Origin: Reyranella sp. | GTDB lineage: Bacteria > Pseudomonadota > Alphaproteobacteria > Reyranellales > Reyranellaceae | DNA length: 64,000 bases | Direction of reading: 5' to 3' | Assembly: GCF_004297405.1 (NCBI RefSeq) | Contig: NZ_SCVC01000032.1 | Coordinates: forward strand, 248,001-312,000 | Part shown: positions 9,280 to 17,663 of the stretch, one piece after another | How the letters are laid out: each line of letters begins with the position of its first letter | Position numbering within the stretch: the first letter of the stretch is position 1 | Translations under genes and position numbers: made by a program | The notes under the pieces: model-generated | What the model saw: only the letters and a program-made list of their open reading frames with translations | Told to the model about the DNA's origin: nothing | Databases searched by the model: none

Positions 9280-10023
9280 ATGATCGGCAAGACGCTAATC
9301 TTCGTTTCGCATGCTAGTGCCGACATCAAGATGGTACGACGGGTTCGCAACTACCTTGAAGAGAAGGACACTATTCCCCTTCTTTTCCATCTCGTAGCTC
9401 TAACGAATGCAGAAGAATTCTGGCCGCTGATTGAGCGAGAGATACTTGCGCGCAACTTCTTCCTGTACTGCGAAAGTGAGGCGGCCGAACGGTCCCAATG
9501 GGTTCAGCGCGAACGACACGCCGTGGAACTAGCCAGACACAAGAAGCCAAAGCGTATCGGCCACATCCGTGTCGATAGGTCTGACTTCGATGCACAACAG
9601 CTTGATAAATTTCTAAGAGATACGTTTGTGTATTTCATGTTCGACGTCGGGGACCGGAAAGCCGTGGCTCCTTACTCTGCTGCGCTTGTGGAGGCAGGCT
9701 TTGGTGTCGCGCAAAGCATAGTGGGCGCGGATGCAAGTAGTCAGACTCTTAGGGAAGATTTGGAGGCAAACATCGAGGAAGCCATGGATGGAGGTTGGGT
9801 TGTTCTGTTTGCCGGCCTATCCCCTCGTTGGACGCGCACCCAACTTCTCCACTACAACAAATTGAAGGTGAGGGGGAAAGGGAAGGGGAGAGGGATTGTG
9901 ATAGTTGACCTAGGTGGTCGGCTGCAGGGCCTCGGTGGGATCATAACCGCTATAGACGGTCGTCAGGAGAATGCCCCTATTGCCCTCGTTAACGCCTTAC
10001 TAACCGAGCAGGCGCGAGATTGA
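9280..10023 (+). CDS. TIR domain protein with a second degenerate TIR-like lobe
   Basis: The 247-residue protein opens with a TIR fold: KTLIFVSHASAD (strand A and box 1), FWPLIEREILARNFFLYCESEAA, and SQWVQRERHAVELA. Glu78 in the W-x-x-x-E motif would be the NAD-hydrolysing Glu of active bacterial TIRs. Residues about 127-195 (YSAALVEAGFGVAQS, LEANIEEAMDGGWVVLFAGLSPRW, TQLLHYNKL) look like a second TIR-type alpha/beta lobe with Gln188 where Glu would be expected. Base composition is visibly less GC-rich than the neighbours, with more AT-rich codons, suggesting transfer. Stand-alone TIR proteins often serve in phage defence or signalling; no partner gene is adjacent, so that role is inference. 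Confidence 0.75.
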   Translation: MIGKTLIFVSHASADIKMVRRVRNYLEEKDTIPLLFHLVALTNAEEFWPLIEREILARNFFLYCESEAAERSQWVQRERHAVELARHKKPKRIGHIRVDRSDFDAQQLDKFLRDTFVYFMFDVGDRKAVAPYSAALVEAGFGVAQSIVGADASSQTLREDLEANIEEAMDGGWVVLFAGLSPRWTRTQLLHYNKLKVRGKGKGRGIVIVDLGGRLQGLGGIITAIDGRQENAPIALVNALLTEQARD

Positions 10024-10287
10024 TCTGCCACAGTCCAGTCATCGGCAGACATACCCCGGCATTAGAGCGAAGACCTTGACTTGCCAAACTAGGCTAGCGA
10101 CGTGGCAGCGCGCTAGACGTGGGTGCCGGGAAAGCGGCTAGCTTCTTCGAGCTTGAGACGTTTTCGCCAACTTTCCGATGCATCGTAAGGTCGCCTAGGA
10201 TCAGCCGAGCCCAGCAGAGCGGTCTGATGACTTAAGCCCGCACGACGATGTCGGGCTAGATGCCCCGCGCCGGCCCGAATGAACAGC

Positions 10288-10440
10288 GTCTTGCAGGGGC
10301 ATGCCATGGTCGATGAGGTTGATCAGCGCCTCCATCGCTGAAGGCAAGAATTTGCGACCGCCGGGCTGGCCGAGCTAGTCAAGAGTCTTCATGTAATCTT
10401 GAGGGATCATGTCGGCTCCGAGCATCTGCTTGGCCATGAT
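10288..10440 (-). pseudogene. Decayed gamma-glutamyltransferase fragment
   Basis: On the minus strand this reads LGQPGGRKFLPSAMEA, then LINLIDHGMPLQDAV, closely matching LGLPGGRKIFPSALQA/LINLIDHGMSLQEAV of the intact ggt at 11885-13570. A second patch (10381-10425) matches ggt nucleotides near 12327-12372, with roughly 90 bp missing between the two and no continuous reading frame. It is a remnant of a second, diverged ggt copy in the same orientation. The rest of the gap, 10024-10287 and 10441-10459, shows no gene or RNA I can recognise. Confidence 0.75.
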
Positions 10441-10459
10441 CGGCGCAGGGCCACGGCAT

Positions 10460-11347
10460 TCATCGCGGCAGTCCGCGGGCGCGGAGGTCGCGCGCGAGGT
10501 GGTCGACGAAGGTACGGATGCGCGGCGTCAGCAGGCGGTTGGTCGGATAGACCGCGTAGACGCCGCCCACCGGCGCGGGATGGCCGTCGAGCACCGTCGT
10601 GAGCTGGCCCGCCACGATCGCGTCGGCCACCAGCCATTCCGGCACGGCGGCCAGTCCCAGCCCGGCCAACGCGGCGGCGCGCAGCGACTCCGTGGCGTTG
10701 GTCAGCAACTTCGGCTTCACCTTCACCGTCTCCTTCCCGAGCCGCCAGCTCTCGCGCCAGTCGAGCGGCGAGAAGCCGATCAACTGGTGCCGCGTGACGT
10801 CGCGCGGTGCGGTCGGCGTGCCCGCCGCGGCGAGGTAGGAGGGCGCGGCCACGATGACGATGCGCGACGTGGCGATGCGGCGCACGACGAGGCTGGGCTC
10901 GGGCTTCGCGACGATGCGGATGGCGAGGTCGATGCGCTCATCGACCAGCCGCGCGGCCGAAGCGCCCTCGATCAGGTCGATATCGATCGCCGGATGGGCG
11001 GCGCGGAACGAGGACAGGCCCGGCACGATGAAGCGCGGCGCAAATCCGTCGGGCGCGGCCACCCTGAGCGTGCCGGTCGGGCTCTTGTGGCGCGTCTGCG
11101 CTTCGGCGCGCGCCGTCGCCAGCTCGTCGAGCAGCCGCCGGCAGGTGCGATAGAAGGTGGCGCCAGCTTCGGTCGGCGCGACGCTGCGTGTCGTGCGCCC
11201 CAGCAGGCGCGCGCCCATCCTGTCTTCGAGTGCGCGCACCGCTTCGCTTACCGAAGACTTGGCGGTCTGCAGCGTCTTGGCCGCGGCGGTGAAGCTGCCG
11301 CGCTCGACCACGGCCACGAAGGCCTCGATTCCTGCGAGATCGTGCAT
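10460..11347 (-). CDS. LysR-family transcriptional regulator
   Basis: The 295-residue protein has an N-terminal winged helix (MHDLAGIEAFVAVVERGSF, AAKTLQTAKSSVSEAVRALED, RLLGRTTRSVAPTEAG) and a substrate-binding effector domain from about residue 90. The start at MHDLAG matches the family; an upstream in-frame extension to 11434 would run across the palindrome at 11354-11375. It is divergent from a cupin gene, the usual arrangement for a LysR regulator and its target. The effector is unknown. Confidence 0.93.
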   Translation of the reverse strand: MHDLAGIEAFVAVVERGSFTAAAKTLQTAKSSVSEAVRALEDRMGARLLGRTTRSVAPTEAGATFYRTCRRLLDELATARAEAQTRHKSPTGTLRVAAPDGFAPRFIVPGLSSFRAAHPAIDIDLIEGASAARLVDERIDLAIRIVAKPEPSLVVRRIATSRIVIVAAPSYLAAAGTPTAPRDVTRHQLIGFSPLDWRESWRLGKETVKVKPKLLTNATESLRAAALAGLGLAAVPEWLVADAIVAGQLTTVLDGHPAPVGGVYAVYPTNRLLTPRIRTFVDHLARDLRARGLPR

Positions 11348-11353
11348 GCCGCC

Positions 11354-11375
11354 ATTGTTCGCCCCGGCGAACAAT
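11354..11375. promoter_or_regulatory. Perfect 10-bp inverted repeat at the LysR 5' end
   Basis: ATTGTTCGCC and GGCGAACAAT are separated by only two bases (CC). The palindrome lies six bases upstream of the LysR start codon and about 80 bp upstream of the divergent cupin gene. It is a good candidate LysR operator for autoregulation and cupin control; as RNA it could also occlude the LysR ribosome-binding region. Confidence 0.65.
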
Positions 11376-11452
11376 CTGTCCAGAACCGCCGTCTCCTCGG
11401 TCCATCGCGGTGCGCCTAGCCTCGTCCGCGTCATTCAACCGAGGAGACCGAG

Positions 11453-11851
11453 ATGAGCGAGACCTTGAATGTGCTGGGCGCGCCGATGATCGTGAAGGAA
11501 GAGGCTGGCCTGTTCGTCGCCGAGCATCCCGTGCCGCCGGGCTACTTCGTGCCGCCGCACCGCCATGAGGCGGACGACGAGCTGCTCTATGTCATGGAAG
11601 GGCGTCTGACCCTAATCAGCGAAGCCGGCGAGACCGAAGCGGCCGCCGGCACTTGCGCGCGTTTTGCGCGCGGCGACCTGCACGGCTTTCGCAACGACAC
11701 TGACGCGACCGTGCGCCTGCTGGTCATGGCGCAGCCTGGCGTGCAGGCGGCCGAGATGTTCCGCCATTTCGACCGCGCCGCCGCCAAGGGCCCGCTCACG
11801 CCGGACGACGTGATGGGCATTGCCGGCCAGTACGGCGTGCGCTTCGGCTGA
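11453..11851 (+). CDS. Cupin domain protein
   Basis: The 132-residue single-domain cupin has motif 1 PPHRHEADDELLYVMEG (His-x-His and Glu metal ligands) and motif 2 GTCARFARGDLHGFRN (His ligand). Such small cupins act as dioxygenases, isomerases or binding proteins; function is not assignable here. A strong RBS (GAGGAGA) precedes the ATG. It is divergent from the LysR gene and converges on ggt. Confidence 0.88.
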   Translation: MSETLNVLGAPMIVKEEAGLFVAEHPVPPGYFVPPHRHEADDELLYVMEGRLTLISEAGETEAAAGTCARFARGDLHGFRNDTDATVRLLVMAQPGVQAAEMFRHFDRAAAKGPLTPDDVMGIAGQYGVRFG

Positions 11852-11884
11852 GGGGGCGTTGCCCGTTCTGGCTTGGCGTTTGGC

Positions 11885-13570
11885 CTAGCGCGGCAGCTCG
11901 AACCGCACGCCCGCCCGCGCCAGTCCACCACCCAATGCCGCAGCCACGCCATCCGCGCGCCAGCAGGCGGCGCCGGTCATGCTGCCATCGTCGTGGAACT
12001 GGATCGCGTTCATGCCGCCGGCGACGGTCGGCATGATCTGCAGCTTGTGGCCGCGCGCTTCGAGGCCCTTGCGGACGGTCTCGGGGATGCCGTGCTCGAT
12101 CTCCAGCACGGGGCCTTCGGTCCAGATGCGCGGTGCTTCGACGGCTTCCTGCAGGGACATGCCATGGTCGATGAGGTTGATCAGCGCCTGCAGCGCCGAG
12201 GGGAAGATCTTGCGGCCGCCGGGCAGGCCGAGCGCATAGCGCACCTTGCCGTCCTTGGCCGCCATCACCGGCGACATCGAGGTCGTGACCCGCTTGCCCG
12301 GCGCGATCGAGAGCGCGTTGCCCGGCCGCGGGTCGAAGTTGTTCATGTAGTTGTTGGGGATCATGCCGGTGCCGGGCACGATGAAGCGCGCGCCGAACAG
12401 GCTGTTGATGGTCTGCGTGGTGCAGACGACGTTGCCTTTGCCGTCGGCAACGGTGAGGTGCGTGGTGTCCGCGCCTTCCGCTGCCGCGAGGCCGCCGGTC
12501 CAGGCGGAAGCACGCGCGAGGTCGAGCGCGGAGCGGCGGGCGTCGGCATAGGCTTTGGCGACGATGCGCTCGACCGGGACCTTCACGAAGTCCGGATCGC
12601 CGCTCGCCTCGGCGCGGTCGGCGAAGGCGATCTTCAGCACTTCGGCCAGAAGGTGCAGCGTGTCGACGGTGCCAAAACCGAGACTCGCGATGTCGTAGCC
12701 TTCGAGGATGTTCAGCATCTGCGTGATGTGCACGCCGGAGGCCGCAGGCGGCGGCGGGCCCAGGATTTCCCAGCCGCGATACTGGCCGCGGATCGGCGCG
12801 CGTTCCGTCACCTTGTAGTCGGTGAGGTCGGCGCGGGCGACGAAGCCGCCGGTCTTCTCCATGCACTCGACCAGCCGGTCGCCCAGCGGGCCGCCATGCA
12901 GCGCCTTCTCGCCCTGCTTCGAGACGAGTGTCAGCGCCTCGGCATAGTCGCCCTGGACGAGGCGCGTGCCGGGCTTGAGCGGTGCGCCATCGGCCAGGAG
13001 GAGGGCGGCGGCCGGCTTGTCCTTCGCGAGGTCGGAGGCGGCGCTCTGGATGCAATCGGAGAGATAGGGAGTCACGGCAAAGCCGCGCGCGGCGTGACGG
13101 ATCGCGGGCTGCATCACGTCGGCGAGCGACATCGTGCCGAAGCGCTCGAGCGCCTGGCACCAGGTGCGCAGCGAGCCGGGGGTCGCGACGGATTTCGGGC
13201 CGACGAGATTTTCCTGGCCTTCGACGTCGTAGACCTCGGGCGCGGCGCCGGGCACGGGCTTGTACATGTCGGGGCGGCCGGACTTCGGCACGGCGCTCAT
13301 GCCGTCGAGGATGCGATGGCTGCCATCGGCGAGGCGGATGTGGCAGGTCGTGCCGCCGACGAGCCCGACCATCATCGGCTCGACCACGGTGAGCGCGAAC
13401 TGCGTGGCAACAGCGGCATCGACGGCATTGCCGCCGGCGGCCAGCATTTCCATGCCGGCGGCGGAGGCCAGCGGATGGTTGGACACCACCATGCCGTTGC
13501 TGCCGTGCGCCGGCTGCTTCTCGCAGGTGAACTTTGTGCCTGCACGGTCCCGCCAATTCGACTTGCTCAT
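11885..13570 (-). CDS. ggt: Gamma-glutamyltransferase
   Basis: The 561-residue protein is an N-terminal-nucleophile hydrolase. Autoprocessing would occur before the Thr in GADTTHLTVADGKGNVV. GNALSIAPGKR and the substrate-loop segment NSLFGARFIVPGTGMIPNNYMNNF follow, and LPGGRKIFPSALQALINL is the small-subunit signature. The family hydrolyses or transfers the gamma-glutamyl group of glutathione and its conjugates. No signal peptide is evident (MSKSNWRDRAGTKFTCEKQPA), so a cytosolic location is likely. It lies 10 bp downstream of a small exported protein gene and close to a glutathione peroxidase, hinting at a shared thiol-metabolism operon. A decayed paralogue lies at 10288-10440. Confidence 0.93.
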   Translation of the reverse strand: MSKSNWRDRAGTKFTCEKQPAHGSNGMVVSNHPLASAAGMEMLAAGGNAVDAAVATQFALTVVEPMMVGLVGGTTCHIRLADGSHRILDGMSAVPKSGRPDMYKPVPGAAPEVYDVEGQENLVGPKSVATPGSLRTWCQALERFGTMSLADVMQPAIRHAARGFAVTPYLSDCIQSAASDLAKDKPAAALLLADGAPLKPGTRLVQGDYAEALTLVSKQGEKALHGGPLGDRLVECMEKTGGFVARADLTDYKVTERAPIRGQYRGWEILGPPPPAASGVHITQMLNILEGYDIASLGFGTVDTLHLLAEVLKIAFADRAEASGDPDFVKVPVERIVAKAYADARRSALDLARASAWTGGLAAAEGADTTHLTVADGKGNVVCTTQTINSLFGARFIVPGTGMIPNNYMNNFDPRPGNALSIAPGKRVTTSMSPVMAAKDGKVRYALGLPGGRKIFPSALQALINLIDHGMSLQEAVEAPRIWTEGPVLEIEHGIPETVRKGLEARGHKLQIMPTVAGGMNAIQFHDDGSMTGAACWRADGVAAALGGGLARAGVRFELPR

Positions 13571-13580
13571 CTTCCCGTCC

Positions 13581-14039
13581 TCACTTCGACGATATTCCCG
13601 TCAACTTCTCGGCTTCGGCGCAACGTTGTAGCCGGTCGCAGGCGGCTTCGTCCCTGTCACCTTTTTCGTTGAAACAGAGTTCCGCATCGTTCGTGCCATC
13701 TGTGATGAACTGTTTCAGCTTCTTGCGGGCGGCCGTGGGTTGCTCGACGTCGAGCAGGCCCTTCTCGGACAACACCCGGGCAAAGCGCATCACCAGCCGC
13801 TCGCGGTAGCGCATGGCTTCGGGGGCGCTCTTCTTGGCCTCGCGGCACCAGGCCATCGCCGGCGCGTTGCCGCAGCCCCAGAGCTGCATCTTGCGGAAGC
13901 GTTCGACCAGTTCGGTGTTGGCGCCGAGGCAGTAGCCGATAAGTTCATCGCTGTCGGAGACGTGATCGTCAGCTTGTGCGAAAGCAGGGGCTGCAGTGAG
14001 GACGAACAGCAGCGCGGCTATGCACCATCGCGGTCTCAT
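13581..14039 (-). CDS. Small exported protein, unknown function
   Basis: The 152-residue protein starts with a signal peptide (MRPRWCIAALLFVLTAAPAFAQA). The mature part is mostly helical and contains several Cys (IGYCLGAN, QLWGCGNAP, MAWCREAKK, AELCFNEKG, CDRLQRCAEA), suggesting periplasmic disulphides. I do not recognise the family. Its ATG overlaps the stop of the glutathione peroxidase gene (ATGA), so translation is probably coupled. Confidence 0.8.
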   Translation of the reverse strand: MRPRWCIAALLFVLTAAPAFAQADDHVSDSDELIGYCLGANTELVERFRKMQLWGCGNAPAMAWCREAKKSAPEAMRYRERLVMRFARVLSEKGLLDVEQPTAARKKLKQFITDGTNDAELCFNEKGDRDEAACDRLQRCAEAEKLTGISSK

Positions 14040-14617
14040 TGGCGGGCAAGAGCAGCCTCGATGGCGCTGTCGAGCTTCGGGCCGACTCCGCTCATGGCCG
14101 TGAACCAGTCGATCACCCGGCCGTCGCGCCCGATCAGGATCTTGTGGAAGTTCCAACTCGGCGTGCCGAGCGGCCCCGTCTGCGCCGCGGCCCAGCGATA
14201 AAGCGGGTGGGCGTCGGGTCCGATGACCGCCTGCTTGTCGGCCAGCGGGAAGGTGACGTCGAACGTGGCCTCGCAGAAGCGCTTGATCTCTTCCTTGGAG
14301 CCAGGCTCCTGGCCGCCGAAGTCGTTGGACGGCACGCCCAGCACGACCAAGCCTTTGTCCTTGTATTTGCGCCACAGCGCTTCGAGGCCGCGATACTGGC
14401 CGGTGAAGCCGCACAGCGACGCCGTGTTGACCAGCAGGACTACCTGACCTTTGTAATTGCCGGTCGGCAGCGGGCCGCCGCCGATCGAGTCGAGGGAGAC
14501 GGTGGACCAGTCGATGGGCTGGCGGCCGGCCTGGGCCCAGGCGCTTCCCATGACGCCGGACACCGCCGACACCAGGGCGCCCAGGAAAGCGAACGCCAGC
14601 ATGCGGACGATTTTCAT
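14036..14617 (-). CDS. Glutathione peroxidase family protein, exported
   Basis: The 193-residue thiol peroxidase shows the Cys-Gln-Trp triad: NTASLCGFTGQY (peroxidatic Cys, not selenocysteine), VPSNDFGGQEPG (Gln) and PSWNFHKILIGRDG (Trp). The N-terminus from MKIVRMLAFAFLGALVSAV to GSAWAQA is a signal peptide, so it acts in the periplasm; many such enzymes use thioredoxin rather than glutathione. The second Met (14617) is preferred because it begins the signal peptide and has an upstream GAGGG; a start 10 codons earlier is possible. It sits 4 bp after the amidohydrolase stop. Confidence 0.92.
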   Translation of the reverse strand: MKIVRMLAFAFLGALVSAVSGVMGSAWAQAGRQPIDWSTVSLDSIGGGPLPTGNYKGQVVLLVNTASLCGFTGQYRGLEALWRKYKDKGLVVLGVPSNDFGGQEPGSKEEIKRFCEATFDVTFPLADKQAVIGPDAHPLYRWAAAQTGPLGTPSWNFHKILIGRDGRVIDWFTAMSGVGPKLDSAIEAALARQ

Positions 14618-14621
14618 GCCC

Positions 14622-15701
14622 TCAAGGTGACGAAAGATCGATCGCAAGGGAAGCGGGCAGGCGGTCGAGTTTGTAGACGCGCATCGCAGTCCCGCTGAAC
14701 AGCGCGGTCTTCTCGTCGGCGCCGGCGCCGGCGGCGAGACGCTTCAGCGCGTTCCACAGGACCGGGTAGCTGCACATGCCCTTGTCGACCGGGAAGTTGC
14801 TCTCGAACATGCAGCGGCTTGGGCCGAAAGCTTCGATGCAGGTCTCGACATAGGGCCGCCACGTCTTCGCCAATTCTTCCGAACCCGGCGGCTTGGGCCG
14901 GTGATGGAAATCGAAGCCGCTGACATACATGGTGAGGCCACCGACCTTCACCACGACGTTCGGCAGTGCGGCCAGCTCCTGCATCCGCCGTTTCCATTCG
15001 GAGAACACCTCAGCCTGCTTGCCGGCGAAGGGGCCGATGCCCAGCGGGCCGCCGACATGGTCGACGACGACCGTCAGCTCCGGCACCGCCCGTGCGAGGG
15101 CAATCACATGCGGCAACTGCGTGTGATAAGCCCACACGTCCAGCGGCAATCCGAACGCGGCGAGACGCTTCGCGCCATCGGCGAAGGCGGGGTGTTCGAG
15201 CGGGCCCGGTGGCGGCGTCACGAGGTTGGAGGTCACCTCGGGCGAAGCATGCCAGGCGGTGCGGTTGCGGATGCCGCAGAACCGTCCGCCGGCAACAGCA
15301 GTGTGTGCCTCGAGCAGTGGAGCCACGCGATCGCCCAGGGTCAGGTCGACCATGCCGATGATGCCCGCACAGGCGCGCGTCGGACCGTAACGTCCGCTCG
15401 CGCTCATCGCCGCCGCACCGGTGACGAACTCCGTCTCGCCCAGGGACTTCTCGTCGTCTGGCCCGCTGGCGCGATACATCTCCCCGCACTGCACGAAGAT
15501 CGTGCCGCGGACGTCGTGGCCGCTGGCGGTGTCCTCCAGCAGATCCGGCAGGAGGTAGTCGCCGTGGTCCTTGGCCCAGAGATGGTGATGCGGATCGACG
15601 ATCGGCAGCGCCGGTTCGAGGATCGGCTCCTGCGTCTGCCGCAGCCAGTCCTCGCGCACGATGATCTGGCGTGAGGCGGGATGGACGAGGGGATCGGACA
15701 T
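14622..15701 (-). CDS. Amidohydrolase 2-family (TIM-barrel) hydrolase
   Basis: The 359-residue member of the amidohydrolase_2 family has PIVDPHHHLW near the N-terminus (metal H-x-H), VFVQCGE-type second strand, TVVVDHVGGPLG (His) and SRCMFESNFPVDK (C-terminal Asp region). Relatives include lactonases such as L-fuconolactonase and 2-pyrone-4,6-dicarboxylate lactonase, and decarboxylases; substrate unknown. It lies 11 bp downstream of a Bug receptor gene, so the two probably handle the same carboxylate. Confidence 0.88.
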   Translation of the reverse strand: MSDPLVHPASRQIIVREDWLRQTQEPILEPALPIVDPHHHLWAKDHGDYLLPDLLEDTASGHDVRGTIFVQCGEMYRASGPDDEKSLGETEFVTGAAAMSASGRYGPTRACAGIIGMVDLTLGDRVAPLLEAHTAVAGGRFCGIRNRTAWHASPEVTSNLVTPPPGPLEHPAFADGAKRLAAFGLPLDVWAYHTQLPHVIALARAVPELTVVVDHVGGPLGIGPFAGKQAEVFSEWKRRMQELAALPNVVVKVGGLTMYVSGFDFHHRPKPPGSEELAKTWRPYVETCIEAFGPSRCMFESNFPVDKGMCSYPVLWNALKRLAAGAGADEKTALFSGTAMRVYKLDRLPASLAIDLSSP

Positions 15702-15712
15702 GCGCTCGGCCC

Positions 15713-16699
15713 TCACTCGATCCGGATGTTGGCAGTCTTGGTGATCTCGGCGAAGAACGCGATCTGCTGTTCGCGGAAGGCTGCGAACTCGGCGACGGTG
15801 TTGGCCCGCGTCAGCGCGCCGAGTTCCGAGAGCCGCTGCACCGTCTCCTGCACCTTGAGCACCTGGTTGAGTTCCGCATTCAGCTTGGTGATCAGGCTGG
15901 GATCGGTGCCGGCCGGCGCGAAGAGGCCGTTCCACTCCCAGGTCTCGAAGCCCGGCAGCACCCCGGAGATCGCCGGCACATCCGCCAGCACCCCGACCGG
16001 CTTCGGTCCGGTATGCGCCATGCAGGTCACTTCGCTGGCGCTCTTCACCGCGACGGTGCCTGGCACGTTGCTGAACTGCAGCGGCACGCGGCCGGCGAAC
16101 AGATCGTTACGCGCTGTCCCGAATTCCTTGTAGGGCACATGATTGATGCGCACTCCGGCGCGCTGGTTCAGCAATTCCAGCGAGACGTGCTGCACGGTGC
16201 CAACACCGGTCGAGGCGCAATCGAGTGCGCCGGGCTTCTTCTTCGCCAGTTCGATCAGTTCGGCGACCGTTTGCGCCTCGAACTTGGAATTGCGCATCAG
16301 CGTGTTCGGCGTCTGCATGGTGAGGAACACCGGCAGCAAATCGCGCTGCGTGTCGTAGGGCAGGCGGCCCGCGAACAGCGACGGGTTCACCGAATGCGCG
16401 GTGGCATCGTAGAGCAGGGTGTAACCGTCATGCGGCGCGCGGGCGACGATCTGCGCGGCGACCGTGCCGGCCGCGCCCGGCTTGTTGTCGACCGTGAAGG
16501 TCTGGCCAAGCCGCGTCGACAGGGCGGCGCAGAAGATGCGGCAAACGACGTCGGCAGTGCCGCCGGGGCTGTAGGCATTCACCACGCGCACCGGCTTCGA
16601 TGGATAATTCTGCGCGCGCAGGATCGCCGGTGCGGAAAGCACGGCGGCGGCACCTGTCGCCAACACGGCGCGGCGGCGCACGCTTCGGGATCTGATCAT
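15713..16699 (-). CDS. Bug/TctC-family solute-binding protein
   Basis: The 328-residue periplasmic receptor of the tripartite tricarboxylate transporter (Bug) family shows YPSKPVRVVNAYSPGGTADVVCRIF, KPGAAGTVAAQIVARAPHDGYTLL and LPVFLTMQTPNTLM, all typical. An Arg-rich start (MIRSRSVRRRAVLATGAAA) suggests Tat or Sec export, with cleavage after ILRAQ. The start at 16699 has GGAGGA eight bases upstream; the ATG two codons earlier is too close to it. No TctA/TctB membrane genes are nearby, as is common for orphan Bug receptors. Confidence 0.92.
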   Translation of the reverse strand: MIRSRSVRRRAVLATGAAAVLSAPAILRAQNYPSKPVRVVNAYSPGGTADVVCRIFCAALSTRLGQTFTVDNKPGAAGTVAAQIVARAPHDGYTLLYDATAHSVNPSLFAGRLPYDTQRDLLPVFLTMQTPNTLMRNSKFEAQTVAELIELAKKKPGALDCASTGVGTVQHVSLELLNQRAGVRINHVPYKEFGTARNDLFAGRVPLQFSNVPGTVAVKSASEVTCMAHTGPKPVGVLADVPAISGVLPGFETWEWNGLFAPAGTDPSLITKLNAELNQVLKVQETVQRLSELGALTRANTVAEFAAFREQQIAFFAEITKTANIRIE

Positions 16700-16846
16700 G
16701 AGCATTGTCCTCCGGGAGCGGCACTGGAGGGCCGCGTTGAGCGCAGCGTGACGCCGCCCCGAAGGCATTCGCAACAACAGTCCGTCGTTGCGACTTGTCA
16801 GGCAGACCCTAAGTCCGACGCGCGGAAGCAGCGTCGGATACGATCG

Positions 16847-17560
16847 CTACTTCTTCTCTTTGAAGCTGGCGTAACGCGCCTTGGCTTCGTCGTTCGGCGG
16901 ATAGAGGCCCGGCAATGGCACGCCGCGTTCCACCTCCGACATGATCCAGCCTTCGAGCCGTTCCTGCTCCTGGCCTTCCTTGGCGACGGCTTCGACCAGC
17001 GCCTTGGGAATGAGCACGGCGCCGTCATCGTCGACCACCACCACGTCGTCGGGGAACACGGCCACGCCACCGCAGCCGATCGGCTCCTGCCAGTTGACGA
17101 AGGTCAATCCGGCGACCGACGGCGGCGCCGCAGCACCCTGACACCAGACGGGAAGCCCGGTCGCGAGTACGCCCGCCATGTCGCGCATCACGCCGTCGGT
17201 AACGAGGCCCGCGACTTTCTTCTTGGCCATGCGCGCGCAGAGGATGTCGCCGAAGATGCCGGCGTCGGTGACGCCCATGGAGTCGGCCACGACGATTGCG
17301 CCTTCGGGCATCGCCTCGATGGCGGCTCGTGTCGAGATCGGCGATCCCCAGCTCTCCGGCGTCGCCAGGTCTTCGCGCGCCGGCACGAACCGCAAGGTAA
17401 AGGCGCGGCCCACCAGCCGGCCCTGGCTGGGCTTGATCGGCCGCGTGCCGCGCATCCAGACATTGCGCAGGCCTTTCTTCAGCAGGATCGTCGTGATGCT
17501 GGCCGTCGTCACCTTGGACAGGGCCTGCTTGATGTCGTCCGAAAGCGGGGTGGTCTGCAC
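16847..17560 (-). CDS. RraA-like / HMG aldolase family protein
   Basis: The 237-residue protein belongs to the RraA/4-hydroxy-4-methyl-2-oxoglutarate (HMG) aldolase family. GIFGDILCARMAKKKVAGLVTDGVMRD carries the G-x-x-G-x3 loop and the Arg-Asp metal/substrate pair, and IGCGGVAVFPDDVVVVDDDGAV is the second signature. Members cleave HMG or oxaloacetate, others inhibit RNase E. Linkage to a Bug receptor and an amidohydrolase favours a catabolic aldolase. The GTG start at 17560 has GGAG seven bases upstream; an ATG 26 codons earlier lacks an RBS and its extension is not conserved-looking. Confidence 0.85.
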   Translation of the reverse strand: MQTTPLSDDIKQALSKVTTASITTILLKKGLRNVWMRGTRPIKPSQGRLVGRAFTLRFVPAREDLATPESWGSPISTRAAIEAMPEGAIVVADSMGVTDAGIFGDILCARMAKKKVAGLVTDGVMRDMAGVLATGLPVWCQGAAAPPSVAGLTFVNWQEPIGCGGVAVFPDDVVVVDDDGAVLIPKALVEAVAKEGQEQERLEGWIMSEVERGVPLPGLYPPNDEAKARYASFKEKK

Positions 17561-17663
17561 TGTATCTCCGTGAGGGGTAGGAACGCGGGGCGCCCGATCG
17601 CAACGACCGATCGTAGCAAGGGTCCTTGCAGCGATCACGCCCTCAGCGACACCGCCGGTGCGG

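Noticed and set aside
10024..10287. tRNA or small RNA in the gap after the TIR gene
   Set aside because: No cloverleaf, conserved TTC loop or promoter/terminator pair could be found by eye.
9280..10459. Multi-gene defence island
   Set aside because: Only one candidate defence gene (TIR) is present; the following sequence is gene debris and a LysR regulator, so a wider system is not supported here.
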